A stretch of 64,000 nt of DNA. Source: Blastococcus aggregatus. Lineage in GTDB: Bacteria; Actinomycetota; Actinomycetes; Mycobacteriales; Geodermatophilaceae. Positions 1 to 8,695 of the stretch are shown here, one piece after another. The stretch is from positions 682,001 through 746,000 of the forward strand of contig NZ_OBQI01000001.1 in the NCBI RefSeq assembly GCF_900221005.1, written 5' to 3'. The position numbers and the translations under genes were made by a program. The notes beneath the pieces were generated by a model that made no database searches, was not told the DNA's origin, and worked only from the letters and a program-made list of their open reading frames with translations. How positions within the stretch are numbered: position 1 is the stretch's first letter; each line of letters opens with the position of its first letter.

Positions 1-1
1 G

Positions 2-547
2 CTCGTCGCCCGCGTGCGGGCCGTGCTCGAGCGCAGCACCGGGCGCACCGGCCCCATCCGGCTGCCGGTGCCGGCACCGGCACCGGCGGTCCCCGCATCG
101 ACCGCCCCGATCCCCCTGCCGAGCGCCCCCGTCCCGCCGCTCCCGCGCACGCCGGCCGGTCATCCCGCACCGCCGGCCCTGCTGGCCTCGTGGCGGCTGC
201 CCTCGGAGCCGGCCTCGGTGCCGCTGCTGCGGCGCCGGCTGCGCGCCGTGCTCGACGGCGCGGGCGTGGACGCCGACCGCGCCTACGACCTGCTGCTGGC
301 AGCCGGCGAGGCCGTGACGAACGCGATCGAGCACGCCCAGCAGCCCACCGAGCCGTTCGTCGAGGTCGGCGTCGGGATGCGCGGCGACCGGCCGGAGATC
401 ACGGTGCGGGACTTCGGCCAGTGGCGGGAACGGGTGCCCAGCATGGACCGCGGGCGCGGCTCCACGCTGATGAGCGCGTTCGCCTCCGTCACCGCCACGC
501 CCAGCCCCGCCGGCACGACCGTGGTCATCACCGGCCTGCCGGCCTGA
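2..547 (+). CDS. ATP-binding anti-sigma-type kinase domain, 5' truncated
   Basis: The frame is open from base 2, so the gene begins outside the window. The first visible residues (LVARVRAVLER) look like the last helix of a response-regulator receiver domain. A proline/alanine linker of about 50 residues follows, then a HATPase_c_2 (RsbW/SpoIIAB-like) domain. Its N-box is visible as AGEAVTNAIEHA, the G1 region as VRDFGQW, and the G2 region as GRGSTLMSAF. Such domains bind ATP and act in partner-switching control of sigma factors. The domain order suggests a receiver-ATPase fusion without a phosphatase in between, but this is inferred from only a few N-terminal residues. A common alternative is a receiver-SpoIIE-HATPase protein. 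The next gene is convergent. Confidence 0.7.
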   Translation, partial: LVARVRAVLERSTGRTGPIRLPVPAPAPAVPASTAPIPLPSAPVPPLPRTPAGHPAPPALLASWRLPSEPASVPLLRRRLRAVLDGAGVDADRAYDLLLAAGEAVTNAIEHAQQPTEPFVEVGVGMRGDRPEITVRDFGQWRERVPSMDRGRGSTLMSAFASVTATPSPAGTTVVITGLPA

Positions 548-554
548 CCGGAGG

Positions 555-2006
555 TCAGGGCAGCAGCCAGGTGTCCTTGCTGCCGGCGACCGGCCCGCCC
601 AGGGCCACCCGCGTCCACGGTGCGGGGAGCGCACGCGTCGCCCCGCCGGTCCCGACCGAGAAGACCCGCAGCCGGGCCGACCGCGGTCGCAGCGTGCCGT
701 CCACGAACGCCGGCAGGGTCGCCTCCGCGAGAGGCTCCCGGGCCACGAACCGGTGCGGGGCCGCGTCGACCGCCGCCTCCAGCCGGGCGAGCTCCGTGGC
801 GCTGCAGGTGCGGCCGTCCACGGCCTCCCGGCCGCCGTACCCGGCGACCTCCTCGACGACCAGGTCGGGCAGCCGGCCGCGGACCTCGGCGAGCGCCACC
901 GGGTCGGCGAGCACCCAGGTGCGCGGCGAGGGCAGCAGCGGCTGCTCGCCCAGGTAGAAGCCGATCATCGCCGGCACGAAGGCGAAGGTGGCGGCGTCGT
1001 CGGCCACGCCGTTGCCCGGCACGTTCGCCAGACCCAGCCGCCCCGCGCGGACGGCCTCGGTCAGCTGCTGGTCCAGGGGCTGGCCGACGGGCGTGCGGTA
1101 GGCACCGAGGGCGCCCTCGTCGAACCGCCGGTACAGGACGTCGACCGGACGGCGCTCGCCGTCGACCGCGATCTCCAGGCCGCCGTCGGTGCGCGGCCAG
1201 AGGTCGCCTGCCTGCACCAGCGGCACGCCCAGCGCGTCGGCGAGGACGGCGTGCTCGAACCAGGAGCTGTCGGTGTCCCCCGCGCTGAGGACGGCGATCC
1301 GGGGGGCGCCCGGGCAGGCCGGCGGAGCGGCCTCGGCCAGCGCCGCGCGCAGCAGGTCCACCGCGACCTCGGGGGCACCCGGCGCAGCCGCGCCGAACAA
1401 CGCGGGGGCGGCGGCTCGCAGCGCGAGGCGGTCCTCCACGGCGAAGCCGAGGCCCGCGGGGGTGCGCAGGTCGTCGGCGGTCACCGCCCACCCGCCGTCG
1501 GCGGTGCGGACCAGGTCGGCCGCGGCCACCGTCGCGCGCGGCTGTCCCGGCCAGGCCTGACCGATGGCGGCGGGATCGCGGGCCGGGTTGTGCACCACCG
1601 CCCACTCGGGGAGCACACCGGCACGGACGATCTCCGGCGCCCGGTCGGCGTCGCCGCGACGCCGGCCGGCCGCCCGGTAGGTGTCGGCGAGGAACGCCCC
1701 CAGGGCGCGGTGCCGCTGCTCGACGCCGGCGGCCACGAGCCGCCACTGCGCGGCGGGGATCAGCCGGGGCAGCGGGTCCAGGACCACCGGGTGCCGCTCG
1801 TGCCGGCAGTCGGACCAGCTGCCCAGCGCCACCCCGCGGGCGGCGCGCAGCTCGGCGAGCGCCTGCCCGGCCGCGGCGAGCCCGCCGGCACCCAGCCCGG
1901 CCAGCACCGGTTCGAGCGGGGCGTAGTCCGGGCGCAGCCGGCCCTCGGCGGTCACCGCCTCGTCGGCGGTGGGCGCGGGGTAGCCGGCGAGCAGTCCGCC
2001 GCTCAC
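555..2006 (-). CDS. Circularly permuted ATP-grasp type 2 protein
   Basis: A 483-residue protein of the DUF404/DUF407 family, predicted to ligate a carboxylate to an amine (peptide-bond-like) using ATP. Family landmarks in order are LDPLPRLIPAAQW near residue 80, VLYRRFDEG near 300, ANVPGNGVADD near 330, FYLGEQPLLPS near 360 and a C-terminal SKDTWLLP. Where relatives, as I recall them, carry VVK-type ATP-binding lysine context, this protein reads LVVEEVAGYGG, so that lysine seems replaced by glutamate. The GTG start overlaps the stop of the upstream S9 peptidase (GTGA), implying translational coupling. The alpha-E and transglutaminase genes that often accompany this family are absent nearby. 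The physiological substrate is unknown. Confidence 0.82.
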   Translation of the reverse strand: MSGGLLAGYPAPTADEAVTAEGRLRPDYAPLEPVLAGLGAGGLAAAGQALAELRAARGVALGSWSDCRHERHPVVLDPLPRLIPAAQWRLVAAGVEQRHRALGAFLADTYRAAGRRRGDADRAPEIVRAGVLPEWAVVHNPARDPAAIGQAWPGQPRATVAAADLVRTADGGWAVTADDLRTPAGLGFAVEDRLALRAAAPALFGAAAPGAPEVAVDLLRAALAEAAPPACPGAPRIAVLSAGDTDSSWFEHAVLADALGVPLVQAGDLWPRTDGGLEIAVDGERRPVDVLYRRFDEGALGAYRTPVGQPLDQQLTEAVRAGRLGLANVPGNGVADDAATFAFVPAMIGFYLGEQPLLPSPRTWVLADPVALAEVRGRLPDLVVEEVAGYGGREAVDGRTCSATELARLEAAVDAAPHRFVAREPLAEATLPAFVDGTLRPRSARLRVFSVGTGGATRALPAPWTRVALGGPVAGSKDTWLLP

Positions 2007-3868
2007 AGCCAGCGGTCGAACCAGGCGGTGACCCGGCCGCTCAGCTCGACGAGGTGGTCGCGACCCACCACGGTGTGCCCCTCACCCGGCAGCAGGAGCA
2101 GCTCGCAGGGCGCTCCCCGGGCGGCCAGCGCGGCGTGCGCCTGCACCGTCTCGGCGACCGGCACGTTGGTGTCGCGGTCGCCGTGGGCGAGCAGCAGGGG
2201 CGCGGTCACCCGGTCCAGCGTCGTCATCGGGGCGATCGCCCCGAGCATCTCCCGGTCGGCGACGGGGTCGCCGTACTCGGTGACCGACGCCGCGGCCATC
2301 CACGGTTCGGTGCCGGCGAAGAAGGTCCGCAGGTCGCTCATGCCGGCCAGCGTGGCACCGGCGGCGAGGAGCTCGGGCCACCGGGTCAGCGCGACCAGGG
2401 TGAGGTAGCCGCCGTAGGACCAGCCGTGCGCACCGATCCGGCCCGGTGCGGCGATGCCGGCGGTGACCAGTTCGTCCACCGTCGTCCGCACGTCCTCGAA
2501 CGAGGCCTCACGGGCGGCGACGTCGTCGGCGGTCATGAACGCCCGCCCGAACCCGCCCGAACCGCGCACGTTGGGTGCGAACACCGTCAGGCCGGCCGCC
2601 ACCAGGCACTGCACCAGCGGGTCGAACGCCGGGCGGTGCTGCCCCTCCGGGCCGCCGTGGAAGCTGACCACCGTGCGGTTCGGCGCCTGCGCGTCCCGCG
2701 GGGTGTAGAGCCAGCCGGACAGCGGCATGCCGTCGGGAGCGGTGTAGGCGAGCCGCTCGGGGGCGACCATCCGCGGGCTGCGGGGAGGCGGCGCCGACCC
2801 GGGCAGCGGAACGGCCCGGCTGCCGCCGTCGAGGTGCACCCGCCAGAGCGCCCGCGGCGTCCTCGGCCCGGTGAGCTCGGCGACCATCGTGGCGCCGTCG
2901 GCGCCGAGCGACCAGCCGGGCAGCACGACGTCGGGCAACGGGATGCTGCGCACCAGCGAGCCGTCGGAGACGTCGTGCACGCACAGCTCGGTGGCGCCGC
3001 CGGCGTTCCAGACCGCCAGCACGGTGCCGTCGGCGCGCAGCGCGTAGCCGTCGAGGTCGGCGTCGGCGCGGTACAGCACCGTGCGCCCCTCCCCGGCCGG
3101 CCCGTCGGGGCCCAGGGGCACCTCGACCAGCCCCGCCCGGTCGGCGAGCAGCGGCCCGGGCAGCGAGGCGCGCAGGTGGATCGAGCGGCCGTCGGAGGCG
3201 AACCGCCCGTCCTCGGACGCGACCCCGCCCGGAGCGCCGGGGGCGAGGACCGGGCGCTGGACCCCCGTCGCGACGTCGATCGCGACGACGTGCCGGTGCG
3301 CGCGCGGGCCGCGGCGGGCCAGCAGGATCCGGCCGTCCGGGGAGAGCGCGGAGACGGAGAGGAACCCGCCCCGGGCCAGTGTCCGGCTCGTCCCGGCCTC
3401 GACGTCGACGAGGACGACGTCGGCATCGGGCCCGGTGCCGGGGGCGATCGAGCAGACGTAGCGGCCGGGCCCGGCCCAGAACCCGGCGAAGACCGTGGCG
3501 CGGGGATCCGCGCCCGCCACGAGGCGGGCGTCGGTGCCGTCGGGCCGCACGGCGTGCAGCTCGGCGCAGATCGAGCCGCCCGGGCTCACCAGGTAGGCCA
3601 GCCAGGCGCCGTCCGGGGACCACGCGACCGACACCACCTCCTGGGCCGGCTGCGAGAGCACCCGCGGCGGCTCGGCGCCGTCGACGGCGGCCACCTCCAG
3701 GCGCGGGATCCCCGACCGGTCGGTCACGGAGGCGACGTGCCGCCCGTCGGGCGACAGCGCGGGGCACCACGCGCCGACGGCGCCCGCGACGACGGCGATC
3801 TCGGCGAGCAGGTCGCCGGCGAGCCGCGCAGGAGGAGCGGGCACCAGGTCGATCCCGGGACCGGCCAT
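2003..3868 (-). CDS. S9 family prolyl oligopeptidase / acylaminoacyl-peptidase-like
   Basis: A 621-residue serine peptidase of the prolyl-oligopeptidase clan. The N-terminal part is a beta-propeller with WD40-like SPDGRH and SPDGAW repeats. The C-terminal alpha/beta hydrolase has the nucleophile elbow GWSYGGY (Ser about 484), Asp in HGDRDTNVP (about 566) and His in GEGHTVV (about 598). No signal peptide is visible, so it is probably cytoplasmic and degrades small peptides. The frame stays open further upstream, but the ATG at 3868 is preceded by a good Shine-Dalgarno sequence (GAGGAGG) and begins where the propeller homology begins. The stop overlaps the ATP-grasp start by four bases, so one transcript makes both a peptidase and a putative peptide-forming enzyme. 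Confidence 0.88.
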   Translation of the reverse strand: MAGPGIDLVPAPPARLAGDLLAEIAVVAGAVGAWCPALSPDGRHVASVTDRSGIPRLEVAAVDGAEPPRVLSQPAQEVVSVAWSPDGAWLAYLVSPGGSICAELHAVRPDGTDARLVAGADPRATVFAGFWAGPGRYVCSIAPGTGPDADVVLVDVEAGTSRTLARGGFLSVSALSPDGRILLARRGPRAHRHVVAIDVATGVQRPVLAPGAPGGVASEDGRFASDGRSIHLRASLPGPLLADRAGLVEVPLGPDGPAGEGRTVLYRADADLDGYALRADGTVLAVWNAGGATELCVHDVSDGSLVRSIPLPDVVLPGWSLGADGATMVAELTGPRTPRALWRVHLDGGSRAVPLPGSAPPPRSPRMVAPERLAYTAPDGMPLSGWLYTPRDAQAPNRTVVSFHGGPEGQHRPAFDPLVQCLVAAGLTVFAPNVRGSGGFGRAFMTADDVAAREASFEDVRTTVDELVTAGIAAPGRIGAHGWSYGGYLTLVALTRWPELLAAGATLAGMSDLRTFFAGTEPWMAAASVTEYGDPVADREMLGAIAPMTTLDRVTAPLLLAHGDRDTNVPVAETVQAHAALAARGAPCELLLLPGEGHTVVGRDHLVELSGRVTAWFDRWL

Positions 3869-4061
3869 CGCACCTCCTCGGCTCTCGGACGGATGCGTCC
3901 CCCGGCGGAACGCGAGCGGCAGGATCGCACGGCACGGGGCGCCGCCCACTGTGCCGAGCAGGCGTTTCGCGGAGATGTCGTCGATGTCAGGAACGGGCGC
4001 CACAGCGGCCCCGTGACGCGCCGCGCCGGGCCACCTGCGGCGCGGCGCGGGTGCGCGCCGA

Positions 4062-4067
4062 TAGCCT
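4062..4067 (+). promoter_or_regulatory. -10 element of the sepH promoter
   Basis: TAGCCT fits the actinobacterial TANNNT -10 consensus. It sits 54 bases before the GTG of sepH and would give a 5' UTR of roughly 45-50 bases carrying the AGGAGG ribosome site at 4111-4116. This is inferred from sequence only. Confidence 0.5.
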
Positions 4068-4121
4068 CGGGCCCGGTCTCTCTCCGGAGCCCTACCGCTC
4101 ACGCCTTGCAGGAGGTCGCCC

Positions 4122-5009
4122 GTGCGCACGCTGCGCCTCGTGGGGCTCTCCGACGACGGCTCGAGCCTGGTGCTCGTCGCCGACACCGAGGACGGCGAGC
4201 AGCGGTTCTCCGTCCCGGTCGACGACCGCCTCCGTGCCGCCGCCCGCGGGGACTCCCGCCGGCTCACCCAGATCGACGTCGACCTGGGCACCGAGCTGCC
4301 GCCCCGCGTGATCCAGGCCCGCATCCGCGCCGGCGAGACGCCCGAGCAGGTCGCCGCCGCCACCGGGGCGCGCGTCGAGCGGATCATGCGGTTCGCCCAC
4401 CCCGTGCTCCAGGAGCGCGAGCGCGTGGCCGAGCAGGCCCGCGAGGCGCGGGTGCGGCTCAGCGACAGCACTCCGGGCACGACCCTCCAGCGGTTCATGA
4501 CCGAGCGGCTGCGGCTCATCGACACCGACGTCGACGCCGTGGCCTGGGACGCCTACCGCAGCGACACCGGTGCCTGGGTGGTCACCGGCGAGTGGCGTGC
4601 GGGCGAGAAGTCCGGCACCGCGCGCTGGACCTTCGACCTGCCCTCGCGCACGGTCGCCCCGCTCGACGCCGCGACGACGGACTTCGCCGAGGGCACCCGC
4701 CTGGTCCGGGTCGTCCCCGACGTGCCCACCGGCCCGCCGCCGGCCCCGGTGCAGCCCGCCCGCCCGGTCGCGGTCCTGCGCGACGAGACTCCGCCCGCGC
4801 CCGCGGTCGACGACCTCCACGTGCGGGACGTGCACCCGCCCAGCGGCTCCCCCGACGACCACCGCTCGATGGACACCTTCCTCGACGAGATCGCCGACCA
4901 CGACACCGTCGTGCTGGGCCGCCCCGGCGAGGACCTGGACTCCGAGGACCCCCGCGCACGCATCCCGGCGTGGGAGGACATCGTCTTCGGGGTCCGTCGC
5001 AACCGCTGA
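4122..5009 (+). CDS. sepH: Septation protein SepH
   Basis: A 295-residue homologue of SepH, the actinobacterial protein that stimulates FtsZ assembly at the septum. The N-terminal DUF3071 domain covers about residues 1-165 and includes a helix-turn-helix-like segment near 65-95 (PPRVIQARIRAGETPEQ). A variable acidic, proline-rich linker follows, and then the conserved C-terminal tail WEDIVFGVRRNR. The GTG start has a strong AGGAGG six bases upstream. The gene is transcribed divergently from the S9 peptidase operon. Length and both conserved ends match the family, so the identification is firm. The role at the septum is known from Streptomyces and mycobacteria, not from this sequence. Confidence 0.93.
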   Translation: MRTLRLVGLSDDGSSLVLVADTEDGEQRFSVPVDDRLRAAARGDSRRLTQIDVDLGTELPPRVIQARIRAGETPEQVAAATGARVERIMRFAHPVLQERERVAEQAREARVRLSDSTPGTTLQRFMTERLRLIDTDVDAVAWDAYRSDTGAWVVTGEWRAGEKSGTARWTFDLPSRTVAPLDAATTDFAEGTRLVRVVPDVPTGPPPAPVQPARPVAVLRDETPPAPAVDDLHVRDVHPPSGSPDDHRSMDTFLDEIADHDTVVLGRPGEDLDSEDPRARIPAWEDIVFGVRRNR

Positions 5010-5047
5010 GCCGCGATAAGTCGGTCGCTCCTGTCGGAGGTCGGGCC

Positions 5048-5053
5048 TAGCCT
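5048..5053 (+). promoter_or_regulatory. -10 element of the ABC exporter operon
   Basis: TAGCCT lies nine bases before the ATG at 5063. There is no convincing Shine-Dalgarno sequence between them, so transcription probably starts at or next to the start codon (leaderless mRNA). Confidence 0.5.
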
Positions 5054-5062
5054 CGATCCGCC

Positions 5063-6838
5063 ATGGACGACGCCGCCGCACCCGACGACCGCGGCCGCCT
5101 CTCCGCCCTCCTGCGGCTGTGGCCCTACGCCCGGCCCTACCGGGGGCTGATCGCGGTCACGTTCGCGGCCGCCCTGCTGGCCACGCTCGCCCAGCTGGCC
5201 GTGCCGCTGATCACCGCGGCGCTGGTGGACGGGCCGATCGCCGACGGCGACCGCGCCGGTCTGGTGCCCCTCCTGGGGCTCGCCCTGCTGTTCGGGGTCG
5301 CCGAGGCCGGCCTGTTCTTCCTCCGCCGCTGGGCGATGACCCGCAGCTGCCTCGCGATCGAGCGCGACCTCCGCGGCGCCCTCTACGAGCGGCTGCAGCG
5401 GCTGCCCGTCTCCTTCCACGACCGGTGGCCCTCGGGTCAGCTGCTCTCCCGCGCGTCCAGCGACATGTCCACGGTGCGCCGCTTCGTGGGCTTCGCCGCC
5501 GTGTTCCTCGCGGTCAACCTGATCACCTGCGTCGTCGTCGCGGTCCTGCTGCTGGTCACGTACTGGCCGCTCGGCATCGCGGTGCTCCTCACCACCGTTC
5601 CGCTGACCCTCCTCGGCCAGCGCTGGGAGCGGCGCTACAACGTGCAGTCCCGCCGGGTGCAGGACGAGCAGGGCGAGCTGGCGACCGACGTGGAGGAGGC
5701 CGTGCAGGGCATCCGGGTGGTCAAGTCGCTGGGCCGGCGCGGGTTGGTGTTCGACCGCTTCGACGCCAAGGCCCGGCGGCTGCGCCGGCTCGAGCTTGAC
5801 AAGGTCCGCACGCTCGCGCTGCTGTGGTGCGTCTTCGAGCTGCACCCGCAGCTGACGCTGGCGCTGATCCTGGTCGGCGGCGCGACGGCCGTGAGCACCG
5901 GCGCCCTGACCGTGGGCGGGCTGGTCGCCTTCGTGGCGCTGTTCACCGTGCTGCTCTGGCCGATCCTGTCGCTGGGCTGGCTGTTCGCCTTCGCCCAGGA
6001 GACCGCCAGCGCCTGCGACCGCATCGGGGAGCTGCTCGACGAGCCGCTCACGGTCACCGACCGGCCCGGCGTCGTGCCGCAGCCGGTGGGGTCGCCGGCC
6101 CGGCTCGCCTTCGAGGGCGTCGGCTTCCGGCACCCCGGCCCGGCCGGTCCGGTGCTGGCGGGCGTCGACCTCGTCGTCGAGCCGGGCGAGACCGTGGCGC
6201 TGGTCGGGGCGACCGGCTCGGGCAAGACCACGCTCACCTCGCTGGTCGGGCGGCTGCACGACGTGACCGGGGGCCGGGTCACCCTCGACGGCGTCGACGT
6301 GCGGGACCTGCCGCTGGCCCAGCTGCGCGGCGTCGTCTCGGTCGCCTTCGAGGAGGCGACGCTGCTCTCGATGAGCGTCCGGGAGAACCTGACGCTCGGG
6401 CGGCGGGACGCCACCGACGCCGACGTCGCCGAGGCGCTGCGGGTGGCCCAGGCGGAGTTCGTCCACGACCTGCCGTGGGGCCTGGACACCCGCATCGGCG
6501 AGCAGGGCCTGTCGCTGTCCGGCGGCCAGCGGCAGCGCCTGGCGCTGGCCCGCGCGGTGCTGGGCCGCCCCTCGGTGCTGGTCCTCGACGACCCGCTCTC
6601 GGCCCTCGACGTGCACACCGAGGCGCTGGTCGAGCGCGCGCTGCGCGAGGTGCTCGCCGGGACGACGGCGCTGGTCGTGGCCCACCGGCCCTCCACCGTG
6701 CTCCTGGCCGACCGGGTGGCGCTGCTCGAGGGCGGCCGGATCGCCGCCCTCGGCACGCACTCCGAGCTCCTCGCCGCGCACCCGGCGTACCGCGACCTGC
6801 TGGCGCAGGAGAGCAACCTGGCGGAGGTGCTCCCGTGA
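5063..6838 (+). CDS. ABC exporter half-transporter (degenerate ATP site), subunit 1
   Basis: A 591-residue half transporter with an N-terminal six-helix exporter membrane domain (about 25-315) and a C-terminal ATPase. Walker A is GATGSGKTT at about 382-390 and the signature is LSLSGGQRQR. The Walker B region reads LVLDDP, with Asp instead of the usual catalytic Glu, and the Q-loop region reads VAFEEATLL rather than containing a clear Gln. That is the pattern of the degenerate half of heterodimeric exporters such as TM287/288. The next gene supplies the canonical half and its GTG overlaps this stop (GTGA). Lipid or drug export is likely, but the substrate cannot be read from the sequence. Confidence 0.9.
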   Translation: MDDAAAPDDRGRLSALLRLWPYARPYRGLIAVTFAAALLATLAQLAVPLITAALVDGPIADGDRAGLVPLLGLALLFGVAEAGLFFLRRWAMTRSCLAIERDLRGALYERLQRLPVSFHDRWPSGQLLSRASSDMSTVRRFVGFAAVFLAVNLITCVVVAVLLLVTYWPLGIAVLLTTVPLTLLGQRWERRYNVQSRRVQDEQGELATDVEEAVQGIRVVKSLGRRGLVFDRFDAKARRLRRLELDKVRTLALLWCVFELHPQLTLALILVGGATAVSTGALTVGGLVAFVALFTVLLWPILSLGWLFAFAQETASACDRIGELLDEPLTVTDRPGVVPQPVGSPARLAFEGVGFRHPGPAGPVLAGVDLVVEPGETVALVGATGSGKTTLTSLVGRLHDVTGGRVTLDGVDVRDLPLAQLRGVVSVAFEEATLLSMSVRENLTLGRRDATDADVAEALRVAQAEFVHDLPWGLDTRIGEQGLSLSGGQRQRLALARAVLGRPSVLVLDDPLSALDVHTEALVERALREVLAGTTALVVAHRPSTVLLADRVALLEGGRIAALGTHSELLAAHPAYRDLLAQESNLAEVLP

Positions 6839-8661
6839 CCGACCCTGCACCCACGGGACAGGACTGGCGCGGCGTCGCGACCGAGGACACCGACGAGCTG
6901 CCTCCGGGTGCGGGGATCTTCCTGCGCGCCCGGTCGCGGCGGCTGCTCGGCGAGCTGCTGCGGCCGCACCGGCGGTCGCTGTGGTGGCTGCTGGCGACCG
7001 TCGTCGCGCAGAACGCCGCCTGGCTCGCCGGCCCGCTGCTGATCGGCGTGGGCATCGACGTCGCGGTCCCGGCGCTGGTCGACGGCGACGCGGGCCCGCT
7101 GGTGTGGATCACCCTGGCGATGGTCGCGGCGGCGGCGCTGGACACCGGGCTGCGCTTCCTGTTCCTCACCGGCTCCGGCCGGGTGGGCCAGGCGGTGCTG
7201 CTGACCCTGCGCCGGCGGGTGTTCACCCACGTCCAGGTGCTGCCGCTGTCCTTCCACGAGCGGTACACCTCGGGCCGCACGATCAGCCGGCTGACCAGCG
7301 ACGTCGAGGCGCTCGCGGAACTGCTCGACGAGGGCCTCGACGGGCTGATCACCGCGCTGTTCAGCGTGCTCGGCATCGGCATCGTGCTGGTGGTGCTCGA
7401 CCCGCCGCTGGGGCTCACCGCGCTGCTCGGCTTCCCCGCGCTGTTCTGGGTGGCCCGCTGGTTCCAGCGCAACTCCACCGCGGCCTACCGGCGCACCCGC
7501 GAGACCATCGCCGCGCTGATCGTCCAGTTCACCGAGACCTTCGGCGGCATCCGCGCGGTGCAGGCGTTCCGGCGCGAGCCGCGCAACGACGAGCTCTACG
7601 CCGTCCTCAACGAGGACAACCGGCAGGCGCACGACCGGGCGTTCTGGCTGATCGCCGTCTTCGTCCCGGCCGTCGTCCTGATCGGCAACCTGGTCACCGT
7701 GGCCGTCCTCGGCCACGGCGCGCTGCGGGTCATGGACGGCGCGCTGGCCGTGGGGACGCTGGTGTCCTTCCTGCTCTACCTGCGGCGGTTCTTCGACCCG
7801 CTGCAGGACATCGCGATGTTCTACAACAGCTACCAGTCGGCGACGGCCGCGCTGGAGAAGCTCTCGGGCGTGCTCGAGGAGCGGCCCACCGTCCCCGAGC
7901 CTCGCGACCCGGTGCCGCTGCCGGCCGCGGCCGGCGAGCTGGTCTTCGACGACGTCCGGTTCGGCTACACCGGGACGACCGTGCTGCCCGGTCTGCAGCT
8001 CACCCTGCCCCCCGGCGAGACGGTGGCGCTGGTCGGCACCACGGGTGCCGGCAAGTCCACCCTCGCCCGCCTGGCGGCACGGTTCTACGACCCGGTCGAG
8101 GGCGAGGTGCGGCTGGACGGCGTCCCGCTGCACCGGCTGAGCGACGCCGACCTGCGGCGGGCGGTCGTGATGGTGACCCAGGAGAGCTTCCTGTTCTCCG
8201 GCACCGTCGCGGACAACATCGCCTTCGGCCGGCCGGGCGCCGACCGCGCGCAGATCGAGGGCGCCGCCCGCGCGATCGGTGCGCACGCGTTCATCACCGC
8301 CCTGCCCGAGGGCTACGACACCGAGGTGGACAAGCGCGGCGGGCGCCTGTCGGCCGGGCAGCGGCAGCTGGTCGGCTTCGCCCGGGCCTTCCTCGCCGAC
8401 CCGGCGGTGCTCATCCTCGACGAGGCGACCAGTTCCCTCGACGTCCCGAGCGAGCGCCTGGTGCAGCACGCGCTGCGGACGCTGCTCGCCGACCGGACGG
8501 CGCTGATCATCGCCCACCGGCTCTCCACCGTGGAGATCGCCGACCGGGTGCTGGTCATGGAGGGCGGCCGGATCGTCGAGGACGGCTCCCCCGCCGAGCT
8601 CGTGGCCGGCACCGGCCGCTTTGCCGCGCTGCACCAGGCCTGGGCAGACAGCCTCGTCTGA
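6835..8661 (+). CDS. ABC exporter half-transporter (canonical ATP site), subunit 2
   Basis: A 608-residue exporter half: about 60 N-terminal cytoplasmic residues, six membrane helices, then an ATPase with Walker A GTTGAGKST, Q-loop VTQESFLFSGT, signature RLSAGQRQL and Walker B LILDEATSSLD with the catalytic Glu present. It is the active partner of the degenerate subunit encoded just upstream. The GTG start overlaps the upstream stop codon, so equal synthesis of the two halves by translational coupling is likely. A longer open frame continues upstream inside the first gene, but the coupled GTG gives the normal family length. Confidence 0.9.
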   Translation: MTDPAPTGQDWRGVATEDTDELPPGAGIFLRARSRRLLGELLRPHRRSLWWLLATVVAQNAAWLAGPLLIGVGIDVAVPALVDGDAGPLVWITLAMVAAAALDTGLRFLFLTGSGRVGQAVLLTLRRRVFTHVQVLPLSFHERYTSGRTISRLTSDVEALAELLDEGLDGLITALFSVLGIGIVLVVLDPPLGLTALLGFPALFWVARWFQRNSTAAYRRTRETIAALIVQFTETFGGIRAVQAFRREPRNDELYAVLNEDNRQAHDRAFWLIAVFVPAVVLIGNLVTVAVLGHGALRVMDGALAVGTLVSFLLYLRRFFDPLQDIAMFYNSYQSATAALEKLSGVLEERPTVPEPRDPVPLPAAAGELVFDDVRFGYTGTTVLPGLQLTLPPGETVALVGTTGAGKSTLARLAARFYDPVEGEVRLDGVPLHRLSDADLRRAVVMVTQESFLFSGTVADNIAFGRPGADRAQIEGAARAIGAHAFITALPEGYDTEVDKRGGRLSAGQRQLVGFARAFLADPAVLILDEATSSLDVPSERLVQHALRTLLADRTALIIAHRLSTVEIADRVLVMEGGRIVEDGSPAELVAGTGRFAALHQAWADSLV

Positions 8662-8695
8662 GGAACAGCCCGGTCCGGCGAGCCGTTGACCCGGC

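Noticed and set aside
753..5050. Long open frames opposite the ATP-grasp and S9 peptidase genes (for example 753-2408 and 2054-5050)
   Set aside because: They are antisense shadows in very GC-rich DNA. Their products are low-complexity Arg/Gly/Pro/His-rich without domains, while the opposite strand encodes recognisable enzymes.
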